A stretch of 50,475 nt of DNA, from assembly GCA_021373255.1 (NCBI GenBank), contig JAJFTD010000025.1:1-50475 (forward strand), given 5' to 3'. The translations under genes were made by a program, and so were the position numbers. Origin of the DNA: a bacterium (GTDB taxonomy: Bacteria > Armatimonadota > UBA5829). Of the stretch, positions 26,230 to 33,579 are shown piece after piece (position 1 is the first letter of the stretch; every line of letters starts with the position of its first letter). The notes under the pieces are model-generated. The model saw only the letters and a list, made by a program, of their open reading frames with translations, did no database searches and had not been told where the DNA came from.

Positions 26230-26568
26230 TTGGCCAACAAATCTCTCTACGTAGGCAATCTTCCGTACAGCGCATCTGAAAATGACGTGCGCTCACTGTT
26301 CGAGCCGTTTGGCCCGATAGCAGAAGTCCGCATCATCGGCGACAAAGGCTTCGGATTTGTGGAAATCCCGGAAGAAAACGTGGCGGCTGCTATTGAAGCC
26401 ACCAATGGCAAAGAACTCGGCGGTCGCACACTGACAGTCAACGAAGCCAAACCTCGCAGCGAGGGCGGCGGAGGCCGCGGAGGCGGCGGATTTGGTGGTG
26501 GCCGTGGTGGCGGTGGAGGACGCGGCGGCGGTGGCGGTTTCGGCGGAGGACGCCGGGGCGGCTGGTAA
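26230..26568 (+). CDS. Glycine-rich RNA-recognition-motif protein
   Basis: A 112-residue protein. An RRM fills residues 1-80, with RNP2 (KSLYVGNLPYSA) and RNP1 (GDKGFGFVEIPEE) visible. A tail of Gly and Arg follows, made of GGG and RGG-type repeats, which adds non-specific RNA binding. Such small RRM proteins in bacteria are often cold-induced and act as RNA chaperones. TTG 26230 has GAGGG upstream at good spacing. It is followed six bases later by the next gene, so they share a transcript. Confidence 0.85.
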   Translation: MANKSLYVGNLPYSASENDVRSLFEPFGPIAEVRIIGDKGFGFVEIPEENVAAAIEATNGKELGGRTLTVNEAKPRSEGGGGRGGGGFGGGRGGGGGRGGGGGFGGGRRGGW

Positions 26569-26574
26569 GAATAC

Positions 26575-27060
26575 GTGAAGCCATTTCTCATCTTGCTGGA
26601 CGTTATATTCATCGCTGCTTATGTGGGCGTGGTGGCTGCGTTAAGCGCGCTGGGACGGCTTCCATTTCACATCAAAATACTGGATTTCTTCCTGATCGGC
26701 TTGGCTACTGCAAGGCTCTCGGACATAATTAGCACAGATGAGATAATGCAGTGGCTCAGGGAACCGTTTGTACAGATAGAGACGGGTGAAATAGCCGGGC
26801 GTGAGGTGCAGGAGCGCACAGGACGTGGACACGGGATCAGAAAAGTGATCGGCGACTTGCTCTCCTGCCCCTGGTGCGTGAGCGTGTGGATTGCCGCAGG
26901 CTTGACCTACCTCTACTTCGCGTTTCCACGATGGGTATGGCTGTTCATACTCTTTATGGCAATAGCTGAAGTAGGAGCGATTTTGCAGACTATGTCGACA
27001 ATATTCGTCCGGCTGGAAAAGTATCTAAAGGGGCTCGGCGTACCGGAAGAAAATCTATAA
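26575..27060 (+). CDS. DUF1360-like membrane protein
   Basis: A 161-residue protein with a first hydrophobic segment, an amphipathic ARLSDIISTDEIMQWLREPF region, a conserved CPWC motif at LLSCPWCVSVWIAAG and two C-terminal membrane helices. This matches DUF1360, some members of which are sporulation-associated in Firmicutes, although the function is unknown. The CPWC pair could bind metal or form a disulfide. GTG 26575 comes six bases after the RRM gene with only a weak ribosome site (GGTAAG). Confidence 0.65.
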   Translation: MKPFLILLDVIFIAAYVGVVAALSALGRLPFHIKILDFFLIGLATARLSDIISTDEIMQWLREPFVQIETGEIAGREVQERTGRGHGIRKVIGDLLSCPWCVSVWIAAGLTYLYFAFPRWVWLFILFMAIAEVGAILQTMSTIFVRLEKYLKGLGVPEENL

Positions 27061-27065
27061 AGCCC

Positions 27066-27109
27066 GCGAGTGATTCAATGGGACGAGAGGCAAATCCCGT
27101 CCCACTCGC
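27066..27109. terminator. Shared terminator between convergent genes
   Basis: GCGAGT (27066-27071) and GGGACG (27080-27085) pair with CGTCCCACTCGC (27098-27109), with a bulge on the left arm. It serves the DUF1360-like gene and the nucleoid-associated gene. Confidence 0.55.
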
Positions 27110-27116
27110 CCGCAGT

Positions 27117-28124
27117 CTATTTCTGCTGGAACTTCCTTGTCTCGATAACCACCCGGGTCTTGCGATCGGCGGTCTTGGGGAGCACCTGAATAACGTCATC
27201 AATCGCATCACTTGGACCGCTGATCTGGACGCCGTCGTCACAGAGGTAAACGGTCTTTCGCGATGAGCGCTCAGCCCACTCTCTGTCCGGCTTGAATACA
27301 GTTTCTGTAAGGCCCTTGTCTAAAAGCCTGCCGACATATTCCTCACGCTGCCGTTCGTCCTTTATGGCTGTAGCGGCTATTGCTTCCACATCTATCTCCT
27401 CGGTCTGAGCGAGGGTACGTACGGCGTTTCTCAGATGAACGGCTGACTCTTCTTCTAGTGCTTCCTCATTTTGCTGAATCCACTTTTCAGTCTCTTTGAC
27501 CACGAGCTGAGTCATCTGGCGAGGTGTGGCGACTTCCACCGCCTCAAGGAACCCATCGATCCACATGGCGCTGGTATCGGGGTCTTCGTCCTTGGATGCG
27601 GGCTGGTTGCGGAACAGCACATCATAGCGCGTTTCATCATCATAGGGACGGACTACAGCGAACCGCAGGAGTTGGCGGCTCGGGTCAGGAAGGATCTGGA
27701 TCTGGTCAAACTCCTTATCACCCTTGCGCACGAACGCCTTCACTGAATCGAGCTTCAGCAGGGCCAGGTAGCGGTCCTCGGTGTCCAAATCTGTGAACAT
27801 AGCTACGGCGAGAAATGTCTGGACTTGGGATGACTTGGCCATGTTGTGGCTAAACCACAAGCCGATCACCTTGCTCTGTTCGACAAAATCCTCGGGAGTT
27901 TCGACTAACCGGCCAATGCAACTGGCAACCGTTGTATCAGACCCGTTGAATTTGGCAGTCTTGGCGCTGGATGATTTCAGGCAGTTGCGGATGTGTTCTT
28001 CAAAGAAATGGCGCAGCCCCTCAGTGAGAACCTCTTCCTTATCTGCTATATCGGGCTCATCAGCCATGTTGTTTATGCCGTGGATAACCAGGCGATTGAG
28101 TTCAACCGCTTCAATGGATTGCAT
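27117..28124 (-). CDS. Nucleoid-associated protein, NdpA/YejK-like
   Basis: A 335-residue cytoplasmic protein. Its start (LNRLVIHGINN, then a helix-rich block), the beta strands FLAVAMFTDLDTEDRYLALL and LRFAVVRPYDDETRYDVLF, and its size match the 37-kDa nucleoid-associated family (Pfam NA37), which binds DNA. The assignment is from overall pattern rather than a signature motif. A strong GGAGG lies upstream of ATG 28124. The divergent neighbour is a nuclease-like protein, which may suggest DNA maintenance. Confidence 0.6.
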   Translation of the reverse strand: MQSIEAVELNRLVIHGINNMADEPDIADKEEVLTEGLRHFFEEHIRNCLKSSSAKTAKFNGSDTTVASCIGRLVETPEDFVEQSKVIGLWFSHNMAKSSQVQTFLAVAMFTDLDTEDRYLALLKLDSVKAFVRKGDKEFDQIQILPDPSRQLLRFAVVRPYDDETRYDVLFRNQPASKDEDPDTSAMWIDGFLEAVEVATPRQMTQLVVKETEKWIQQNEEALEEESAVHLRNAVRTLAQTEEIDVEAIAATAIKDERQREEYVGRLLDKGLTETVFKPDREWAERSSRKTVYLCDDGVQISGPSDAIDDVIQVLPKTADRKTRVVIETRKFQQK

Positions 28125-28256
28125 GTAATCTTAAACCTCCTGTGTTGACGCCAGTATTACTTCAGCAGTGGAACCCATTTTCCCTTGCAGGATAGATGAG
28201 CTATATGTGTAAGTAGATTGTAGCAGGCTATCACATACTTGGGAGAAGGGGAGTTT

Positions 28257-29207
28257 ATGGATAACTGGCAGCCCTCGACTCTTTCGTGGTCATTTTCGAG
28301 GAAGACGCATTTCGACTCCTGCCGCCGGCATTACTTCTTTCACAGGTTCTGGGGACAGGACCCAAAGGCGAGGTGGCGGCTGTTTGAAATGCGCAACCTC
28401 ACCACAATCACGATGCTCCGGGGCCAAGTGGTGCATTCGGTTATAGCAAATGCGCTGCAGTCGATACGTTATGACATCAAACTCGACGCCAAGACAGCCC
28501 GTGCAAATATAACCGCGCTGCTCCGCGAACGTTACGGTGAGTCCGCCAGGCGCCTTTGGCACATAGACAACCGCCCACCGGGGCGCAAAGCCTCGGAGAT
28601 CACAAGCCTGTTGGAGCACTATTATAACTTTCCCAACCTAAATCAGCGGGCAAGAGATGCTCAGCAGGTGGCATGGCAGTGTATTACGAACCTTATTGAG
28701 TCCGATTTCTGGGCCAATATCGAGAACTCGGACCCGGGAGAATGGCGGGAGGTGGAAGAGTCACATTTTCCATCATTCGAGCTTGAGGGAATCCAGGTTT
28801 ATACCACTATAGACTTCGCGCATGCTAATGGTTCTCCCACGATTATCGACTGGAAGACAGGCACCCCGAGCGAACAGGACCGCAGGCAGCTTACCCTCTA
28901 CTCATTATATGCCCAAAAGCGTTGGGAATGGGACCCCCTTCAAACCACTCTTCAAGCCGTGTATCTGCAGCCTGAGCTTGTGGTGGAATCATTCACGCCA
29001 AGCCTTGCAGATTTGGAGTCTGTAACAGAAGATGTAAAAGCCAGCCTGAATGATATGGCCGAACTCGAACCTGCTTATGGACCCGCCGACATCGAGCGAT
29101 TTCCAATGACCCAGGACACCAGCAACTGCGCGTGGTGCAGGTTCCAAGGCATATGCCGCATGGCAAAACGTATTGATCTCGATTCAACTGTCGTATCACA
29201 GGATTAA
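28257..29207 (+). CDS. PD-(D/E)XK nuclease with iron-sulfur-type Cys residues (RecB/Cas4-like)
   Basis: About 316 residues. The C-terminal nuclease core is seen in YTTIDFAHANGSPTIIDWKT, with Asp, Asp and Lys at PD-(D/E)XK positions, followed by the QLTLYSLYAQ motif of RecB-family nucleases. A single Cys near the N-terminus (HFDSCRRHYFF) and three near the C-terminus (NCAWCRFQGICRM) match the split 4Fe-4S cluster of AddB, Cas4 and similar proteins. ATG 28257 with AAGGGGAG just upstream is preferred to TTG 28239. No cas genes or CRISPR array are nearby, so a role in DNA repair is more likely than in CRISPR. Confidence 0.75.
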   Translation: MDNWQPSTLSWSFSRKTHFDSCRRHYFFHRFWGQDPKARWRLFEMRNLTTITMLRGQVVHSVIANALQSIRYDIKLDAKTARANITALLRERYGESARRLWHIDNRPPGRKASEITSLLEHYYNFPNLNQRARDAQQVAWQCITNLIESDFWANIENSDPGEWREVEESHFPSFELEGIQVYTTIDFAHANGSPTIIDWKTGTPSEQDRRQLTLYSLYAQKRWEWDPLQTTLQAVYLQPELVVESFTPSLADLESVTEDVKASLNDMAELEPAYGPADIERFPMTQDTSNCAWCRFQGICRMAKRIDLDSTVVSQD

Positions 29208-29245
29208 GTTCAGCAATAACAGCCTACTATTTATAGTACAACCCA

Positions 29246-29328
29246 GCATCCTGAGCTTCGTCGAAGGGTGCGGTTAATTTTCATCACATGTCACTTCGGA
29301 GCCGCACGCTTCGACACACTCAGCATGC
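29246..29328. repeat. REP-like inverted repeat pair (CCTGAG/CTTCG type)
   Basis: A 28-base left arm (29246-29273) and a 27-base right arm (29302-29328) are near-complementary, each containing the TCGAAG core and a CTGAG or CTCAG box. This is the kind of dispersed extragenic palindrome widespread in environmental bacteria. It follows the nuclease gene and may act as its terminator. Confidence 0.6.
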
Positions 29329-29413
29329 TTGCAATGTATTTACATTGTTATCTCTCAGCTTGCCTGGTTTAGACGTGGTTTATGTTCGGATTATCGTCTA
29401 TTGAGAATCGTCG

Positions 29414-29442
29414 TTGACAGCAAGACCAAGTCGCGATATACT
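29414..29442 (+). promoter_or_regulatory. Consensus sigma-70 promoter of a non-coding RNA
   Basis: Perfect -35 TTGACA (29414-29419), 17-base spacer, -10 TATACT (29437-29442). Transcription would start at about 29449. It is one of the best promoters in the window, yet no sizeable ORF follows for 570 bases. Confidence 0.75.
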
Positions 29443-29472
29443 GACCATGACAAAGAAGGAGGTGGTGACTAC

Positions 29473-29508
29473 ATGAACTATAGTCAACGAGGTGACCGCG
29501 AAGGCTAA
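29473..29508 (+). CDS. Possible 11-codon mini-ORF inside the structured RNA
   Basis: ATG to TAA encodes MNYSQRGDREG. A strong GGAGG lies 10 bases upstream, but this ribosome site is paired in the predicted stem 29460-29466/29529-29535, and the stop codon is in the stem 29503-29508/29513-29518. It could be a leader peptide, or chance. Confidence 0.3.
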   Translation: MNYSQRGDREG

Positions 29509-29596
29509 TATTTTAGCCGTGGTCAGAGACCACCTTGGTCATGAATGTTGGCCTCCACGCGGGAATCCTCAACTATCCGTGGGGGTAGGAAAACCA

Positions 29597-29634
29597 GGCC
29601 GTCGTCCTGCAATGGGCGGCGGCCCTTTATTTTG
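29597..29634 (+). terminator. Rho-independent terminator of the candidate RNA
   Basis: An 11-base-pair stem, GGCCGTCGTCC (29597-29607) with GGGCGGCGGCC (29614-29624) including two G-U pairs, a six-base loop, then CTTTATTTT. Confidence 0.75.
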
Positions 29635-29674
29635 TCTGCCTCACTGTAAAAAATCTCTACATTACTGCCGATAA

Positions 29675-29756
29675 CCTATGGCATAACACATCCATGTGAT
29701 GCAAGCATGTGTTTCATAGGTGGCACCAATGTTTGTGAACCCCATTCAACAAACAT
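29675..29756. other. Two adjacent hairpins in the greA upstream region
   Basis: Hairpin 1: CCTATG (29675-29680) and AACACAT (29685-29691) pair with ATGTGTT (29707-29713) and CATAGG (29715-29720). Hairpin 2: ATGTTTGT (29729-29736) pairs with ACAAACAT (29749-29756). The rest of 29757-29841 is rich in GCATGCAT-type palindromes and holds no gene. Confidence 0.5.
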
Positions 29757-29841
29757 ACAGGGAACTTTGAGAGGCATGCATACGTCTCATGCATAAGCGT
29801 AAAGAAGCGTGCATGTTTGTCGCAGATTGTGACCTATTCGT

Positions 29842-29870
29842 TTGATAGAGCACGCCATTGTTGGTATAAT
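29842..29870 (+). promoter_or_regulatory. Promoter of greA
   Basis: TTGATA (29842-29847), 17-base spacer, TATAAT (29865-29870). Transcription should begin near 29877, giving a leader of about 135 bases that contains the hairpin at 29896-29940. Confidence 0.7.
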
Positions 29871-29895
29871 TACCAAGAAATGGTGGAAACCTACT

Positions 29896-29946
29896 ATCAA
29901 GCACTGACTAAGTCACATTCTGGCGAGGTCGGTGCTTGATTCATTT
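29896..29946 (+). promoter_or_regulatory. Leader hairpin before greA, possible attenuator
   Basis: ATCAAGCACTGAC (29896-29908) pairs with GTCGGTGCTTGAT (29928-29940), 13 pairs with one T-G wobble, followed by TCATTT. greA leaders in some bacteria carry terminators that adjust GreA level; here the T-run is weak. Confidence 0.45.
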
Positions 29947-30012
29947 AATCATGCGGTATTGTAGAGGGATCGCGAAGGACAATAATATCCTTTTTGAAGG
30001 AGTGATGATCCG

Positions 30013-30495
30013 ATGCAAGCGGAAAGAGAAATCCTATTGACCGCTGCCGGTCTGAAGAAGATAGAAGACGAACTGGAGCAGTTGAGAACAGTTCATCGGA
30101 AGCGCGTGGCAGACCGCATCCGTGAGTCTATACAACTTGGCGTCGAGATCAGTGAGAACACTGAATTTGACGATGCCAAGAATGAACAGGCCTTCATAGA
30201 AGGCCGCATAGATGAACTCAGAGAGATACTCGCAACTGCACGAGTGATAGAAGACGGTGATGTGCTCACCGACAGCGTGGGCATAGGCTCGATAGTCAGG
30301 GTAAGGGACACGGAGACAAACGACGACTGGGAATGGACTATTGTCGGCACCGTCGAAGCCAATCCCGCCGAGGACAAGATATCAAACGAATCGCCGGTTG
30401 GCCAGGCACTGATAGGTAAACGGATCGGGGAAATTGCTACCGTGGATATCCCCGCCGGCAGAGCGAAGTACGAGATAATCGGCATACGCAAGTAA
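30013..30495 (+). CDS. greA: Transcript cleavage factor GreA
   Basis: A 160-residue factor that enters the RNA polymerase secondary channel and stimulates cleavage of backtracked transcripts. The N-terminal coiled coil (LTAAGLKKIEDELEQLRTVH) carries the acidic tip in GVEISENTEFDDAKNEQAFI, and the C-terminal FKBP-like domain holds SPVGQALIGKRIGEIATVDI. Length and domain order are standard. GAAGGAG upstream of ATG 30013 supports the start. It precedes lysS, a common pairing. Confidence 0.94.
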   Translation: MQAEREILLTAAGLKKIEDELEQLRTVHRKRVADRIRESIQLGVEISENTEFDDAKNEQAFIEGRIDELREILATARVIEDGDVLTDSVGIGSIVRVRDTETNDDWEWTIVGTVEANPAEDKISNESPVGQALIGKRIGEIATVDIPAGRAKYEIIGIRK

Positions 30496-30550
30496 TGAAG
30501 ACTTGTGCCTAAAACTCTCGCTTAGAGGAAATTCGGACTGAACAGGCGAA

Positions 30551-30588
30551 TAAACCTGCGGGGAGCCAATCCCCGCAGGTTTATCTTT
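30551..30588 (+). terminator. Stem-loop between greA and lysS
   Basis: TAAACCTGCGGGG (30551-30563) pairs with CCCCGCAGGTTTA (30571-30583) over seven bases, then TCTTTG. The T-run is modest, so it may be partial. Confidence 0.65.
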
Positions 30589-30637
30589 GTACGAGACAAA
30601 AAAACCGATATTCGGATCATATAACTTGGAGTTTACA

Positions 30638-32194
30638 TTGGAAGAACATCTGATACCTGAAGACGAACTTATTAGTGCGAGGGTCGAAAAGCTTGACCGG
30701 ATGAAAGAACTGGCAGGAGACCCGTTCGCTGTTGAGCGATATGAGCGCTACGCGCTTGTCAAGGCAATTTCTGGTGACGAAAAAAACATCGAGCCTTACA
30801 GCACAGACGTTATGGCTGCTTATGAAGACGAGCCTCAAGCCAGTGATAGCGCGCCCGAGATCAACGTGAGCCTGGCGGGACGCGTTGTGTCACAGCGAAT
30901 CATGGGCAAAGCATCGTTTGCTCATATACTTGACCGCAAGGGTCGCATACAGGTCTATTTCAAGAGCGATGAGATGGGTGACGCCTATGAGTTGGTAAAA
31001 CTCTTGGACTTGGGCGACTTCATCGGCGTGAAGGGCTTTATCTTCCGCACCCGCACGGGGGAGATATCTGTGCACGTGAAGGAGTTCACAGTGCTCAGCA
31101 AGTCAGTGCGGCCGATACCGTTTGGTAAGGAAAAGGGTGACCAGCGCTGGTATGGTCTTCAAGACATTGAGCAGCGTTACCGCCAGAGACACGTAGACCT
31201 GATCACAAGCCAGGAAAGCCGCGACATATTCGAAAAGCGCAGCAAAATCGTTCGAGCGGTGCGTGAATATTATGATAACCGGGGTTACCTCGAAGTCGAA
31301 ACTCCTGTGCTGCAGGCTGTGGCTGGTGGCGCAGCGGCAAGGCCGTTCAACACGTATCACAACGCCCTTGAGCACGAGTTCCATCTCAGGATATCTTTGG
31401 AGCTTTACCTGAAGCGTCTGATCGTGGGTGGTCTGGAGCGTGTATATGAAGTAGGCCGGGTTTTCCGCAATGAGGGACTGTCGCCAAGGCACAACCCTGA
31501 GTTCACCCTACTGGAAAGCTACGAAGCATACGCTGATCTGGATGATGTGATGGGACTGGTCGAGGGGCTGTTCCAGCACGTTTGCAAAACACTTTACGGC
31601 GGCACGACGTTTGAATATCAGGGTCAGACCATAGACGTGGCAGGCCCGTGGCGACGGCTTCCGATGCTCGCGGGCATCGAAGAGTACGCGGGGGTGAAGC
31701 CTGAGGCATTCAGCACGCTGGAAAGCGCACTCGCGGCGATGGAGAGTCTCGGAATTCCGACGGAGCATGAGACGTTGATCGGCGGAATCATCGAGAAAAT
31801 CCACGAGCGGTTCGTGCAGCCCAACCTAATCCAGCCGACATTCATAACCGATTTTCCGCTGGAGACTTCCCCACTGGCCAAGAAGCGGCAGGATAACCCG
31901 AACCTCACCCGCAGGTTCGAGGTATACATAGCCAAGCAGGAGACAGGCAACGCATTCAGCGAAATCAACGATCCGTTCGATCAGCGCGAGAGGTTCGAGG
32001 CGCAGGTGAAGCTGAAGGCATCAGGCGATGAGGAAGCCCACCCGATGGACGAAGACTTCATCCGTGCGCTGGAATACGGCATGCCCCCCACCGGTGGACT
32101 GGGAATAGGCATCGACCGCCTGGTGATGATCTTCTGCAACCAGGACAACCTCCGCGACGTTCTCCTCTTCCCGCAGATGAAGCCGGAGAAGTAG
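30638..32194 (+). CDS. lysS: Lysyl-tRNA synthetase, class II
   Basis: About 518 residues. An N-terminal OB-fold (VSLAGRVVSQRIMGKASFAH) binds the anticodon. The class II core shows motif 1 (REYYDNRGYLEVETPVLQ), motif 2 (VFRNEGLSPRHNPEFTLLE) and motif 3 (GGLGIGIDRLVMIF). The frame runs back to TTG 30587 inside the terminator loop region, which is unlikely; TTG 30638 has GGAG at a six-base spacing and is preferred. A segment of about 30 residues (DEKNIEPYSTDVMAAYEDEP) ahead of the OB fold is longer than in most bacterial LysS. The enzyme charges tRNA-Lys. Confidence 0.93.
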   Translation: MEEHLIPEDELISARVEKLDRMKELAGDPFAVERYERYALVKAISGDEKNIEPYSTDVMAAYEDEPQASDSAPEINVSLAGRVVSQRIMGKASFAHILDRKGRIQVYFKSDEMGDAYELVKLLDLGDFIGVKGFIFRTRTGEISVHVKEFTVLSKSVRPIPFGKEKGDQRWYGLQDIEQRYRQRHVDLITSQESRDIFEKRSKIVRAVREYYDNRGYLEVETPVLQAVAGGAAARPFNTYHNALEHEFHLRISLELYLKRLIVGGLERVYEVGRVFRNEGLSPRHNPEFTLLESYEAYADLDDVMGLVEGLFQHVCKTLYGGTTFEYQGQTIDVAGPWRRLPMLAGIEEYAGVKPEAFSTLESALAAMESLGIPTEHETLIGGIIEKIHERFVQPNLIQPTFITDFPLETSPLAKKRQDNPNLTRRFEVYIAKQETGNAFSEINDPFDQRERFEAQVKLKASGDEEAHPMDEDFIRALEYGMPPTGGLGIGIDRLVMIFCNQDNLRDVLLFPQMKPEK

Positions 32195-32214
32195 TGACTG
32201 ATATAGATGACTAG

Positions 32215-32247
32215 GGAGCCCGCGTGATGTTGCATCAAGCGGGCTCC
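32215..32247 (+). terminator. Hairpin after lysS
   Basis: GGAGCCCGC (32215-32223) with GCGGGCTCC (32239-32247), extended by TGATG (32225-32229) with CATCA (32233-32237). A 14-pair stem without a clear T-run. It also overlaps the start of the small ORF at 32227 and would hide its ribosome site. Confidence 0.5.
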
Positions 32248-32370
32248 GATGATAAATTATTGCCGATGGATCGGGATCTGCGATCTCTGATTGCTTACAA
32301 AGAAGAATTGCAAAGCTGGCTAGAAGAACAAGAGAACAAAACAAAGCCTGTTATGTCAACACTTAGTTGA
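32227..32370 (+). CDS. Possible small ORF upstream of the reverse transcriptase
   Basis: A 47-codon frame beginning at ATG 32227 with GGGAG eight bases upstream. The second half is a charged amphipathic helix (LRSLIAYKEELQSWLEEQEN) that looks coding. It ends 31 bases before the reverse transcriptase start on the same strand, so it could be its partner. Against it, its start lies in the lysS hairpin. An internal ATG at 32269 is a possible shorter start. Confidence 0.35.
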   Translation: MLHQAGSDDKLLPMDRDLRSLIAYKEELQSWLEEQENKTKPVMSTLS

Positions 32371-32401
32371 ATTGCAGGCAAACAATAAGAGGCATCGGTA
32401 A

Positions 32402-33565
32402 GTGCACACCAGCAGCAGCCCCCTACTTGAATCTATTATCTCAGATGACTGCCTGACCGCCGCAATCCATGACATTCACCGTGCTGGGGCTGCAATTGGC
32501 GTTGATCATCAAAGCCTTAAGGAATTTTCTTCCAATGCCGATGCAGAAATCAAACGATTGCGTGACGATGTTCTTCAGGGATCTTATGTGCTTCTCCCGC
32601 TGAGGAAAGCTTATATTCCGAAGAATAACGGTGGTAAACGATTAATTGGTGTACCGTGCATCCGAGACAGAATTCTCGGACGGTCCCTCGTTCATAATCT
32701 CAACAATTTGCTTGAATCATATTGGCTTGATGTGAGTCATGGCTATCGTCCGAAGCATTCAGTGCAAACTGCCAGCGCTATGATTCAAGATATCACCTCT
32801 TCTGGAGCAGCTTGTGTGGTTCATATAGATATCAAAGATTTCTTTCCTTCAGTGGACCACAATCTTTTGCACAACATCTTGAATAGTACAATTAAGGATC
32901 AGTATATAGTTGAATTGCTCCAAAAAATCATTCTCTCTCAACGTTGGCACGACACTGAAGAACCCTTCACGCAAGGGCTTTGCCAAGGATTGCCGGTATC
33001 TCCACTTGCAGCAAACGCCTATCTACACCAATTTGATAGTTGGTTATCCAATATCTGCAGCAGTGTACGATATGCTGACGACGTTGTGATATTCTGCACC
33101 ACTAGAGAGAAAGCCAGCCAGATACACGCAGAGAGTGTAGATTTCCTACAGACATCTTTACTCCTAGATTGCAATCGTGATCCTAAGAAGTGTTATATTC
33201 GCCAAGTAGAGGATGGGTTCGATTTCCTAGGGCTCCGCTTCCTCGGCGATAAAGTAGAGCTGACACGCGATGCAGCAACCAAATTGCAGGTAGATATTGA
33301 GATCATCACTTCCACAGCCGAGAACATAGCTGATCTAGTAACGATGAGCAAAAATCGGATATTTGGATGGGCACACAACTACTGTATGGTAAACGAATGT
33401 AGCGAGATCGACAGATTAAACTCAATGGTCTGTCAGCGTCTGAAGCATCGCTTCGACGAACTCTCCTGTGGCACATCAACCAGTGAGGTTCGCCATTGGT
33501 ATGAAGAATTAGCAGCTTCAAGCGTAATCAAGATCTTCAGAAAGGTCAGAAACCAAAGAATATAG
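32402..33565 (+). CDS. Group II-intron-like reverse transcriptase without endonuclease domain
   Basis: A 387-residue RNA-directed DNA polymerase. In order: RT0/RT1 (YVLLPLRKAYIPKNNGGKRL, GVPCIRDRILGRSLVHNLNN), RT2 (HGYRPKHSVQTA), RT3 with catalytic Asp (VVHIDIKDFFPSVDHNLL), RT4 (QGLPVSPLAANAYLHQFD), RT5 with the YADD box (VRYADDVVIF), RT6/7 (GFDFLGLRF) and a thumb-like C-terminus (KNRIFGWAHNYCMVNE). No HNH endonuclease follows and no intron domain V was seen, so it is not a complete mobile intron. QG-x3-SP differs from the DGR signature. Start is GTG 32402 with AGAGG upstream. AT-richer than lysS, suggesting transfer. Possible roles are defence or DNA repair. Confidence 0.85.
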   Translation: MHTSSSPLLESIISDDCLTAAIHDIHRAGAAIGVDHQSLKEFSSNADAEIKRLRDDVLQGSYVLLPLRKAYIPKNNGGKRLIGVPCIRDRILGRSLVHNLNNLLESYWLDVSHGYRPKHSVQTASAMIQDITSSGAACVVHIDIKDFFPSVDHNLLHNILNSTIKDQYIVELLQKIILSQRWHDTEEPFTQGLCQGLPVSPLAANAYLHQFDSWLSNICSSVRYADDVVIFCTTREKASQIHAESVDFLQTSLLLDCNRDPKKCYIRQVEDGFDFLGLRFLGDKVELTRDAATKLQVDIEIITSTAENIADLVTMSKNRIFGWAHNYCMVNECSEIDRLNSMVCQRLKHRFDELSCGTSTSEVRHWYEELAASSVIKIFRKVRNQRI

Positions 33566-33579
33566 ATATTGATACAGCT

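Larger units (their letters stand above)
29449..29634 (+). ncRNA. Candidate structured non-coding RNA, about 185 nt
   Basis: Bounded by the promoter at 29414-29442 and the terminator at 29597-29634. Visible pairings: the ends, GACAAA (29449-29454) with TTTGTC (29631-29636); AGGTGGT (29460-29466) with ACCACCT (29529-29535); TGACC plus GGCTAA (29493-29508) with TTAGCC plus GGTCA (29513-29525); and GACTA (29467-29471) with TAGTC (29480-29484). GTGGTC (29519-29524) with GACCAC (29528-29533) is a competing hairpin. GGCCT (29550-29554) with AGGCC (29596-29600) competes with the terminator. It does not match 6S, SRP, RNase P, tmRNA or any riboswitch I can recall. A cis-acting leader is unlikely because greA has its own promoter. 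Confidence 0.55.

Noticed and set aside
29449-29634. 6S RNA
   Set aside because: Length and paired ends fit, but the interior is multi-branched rather than a rod with a single central bubble. Kept as an unassigned ncRNA.
29492-29674. 60-codon plus-strand ORF
   Set aside because: It runs through the structured RNA and its terminator, starts on GTG without a proper ribosome site, and its translation lacks any domain-like pattern.
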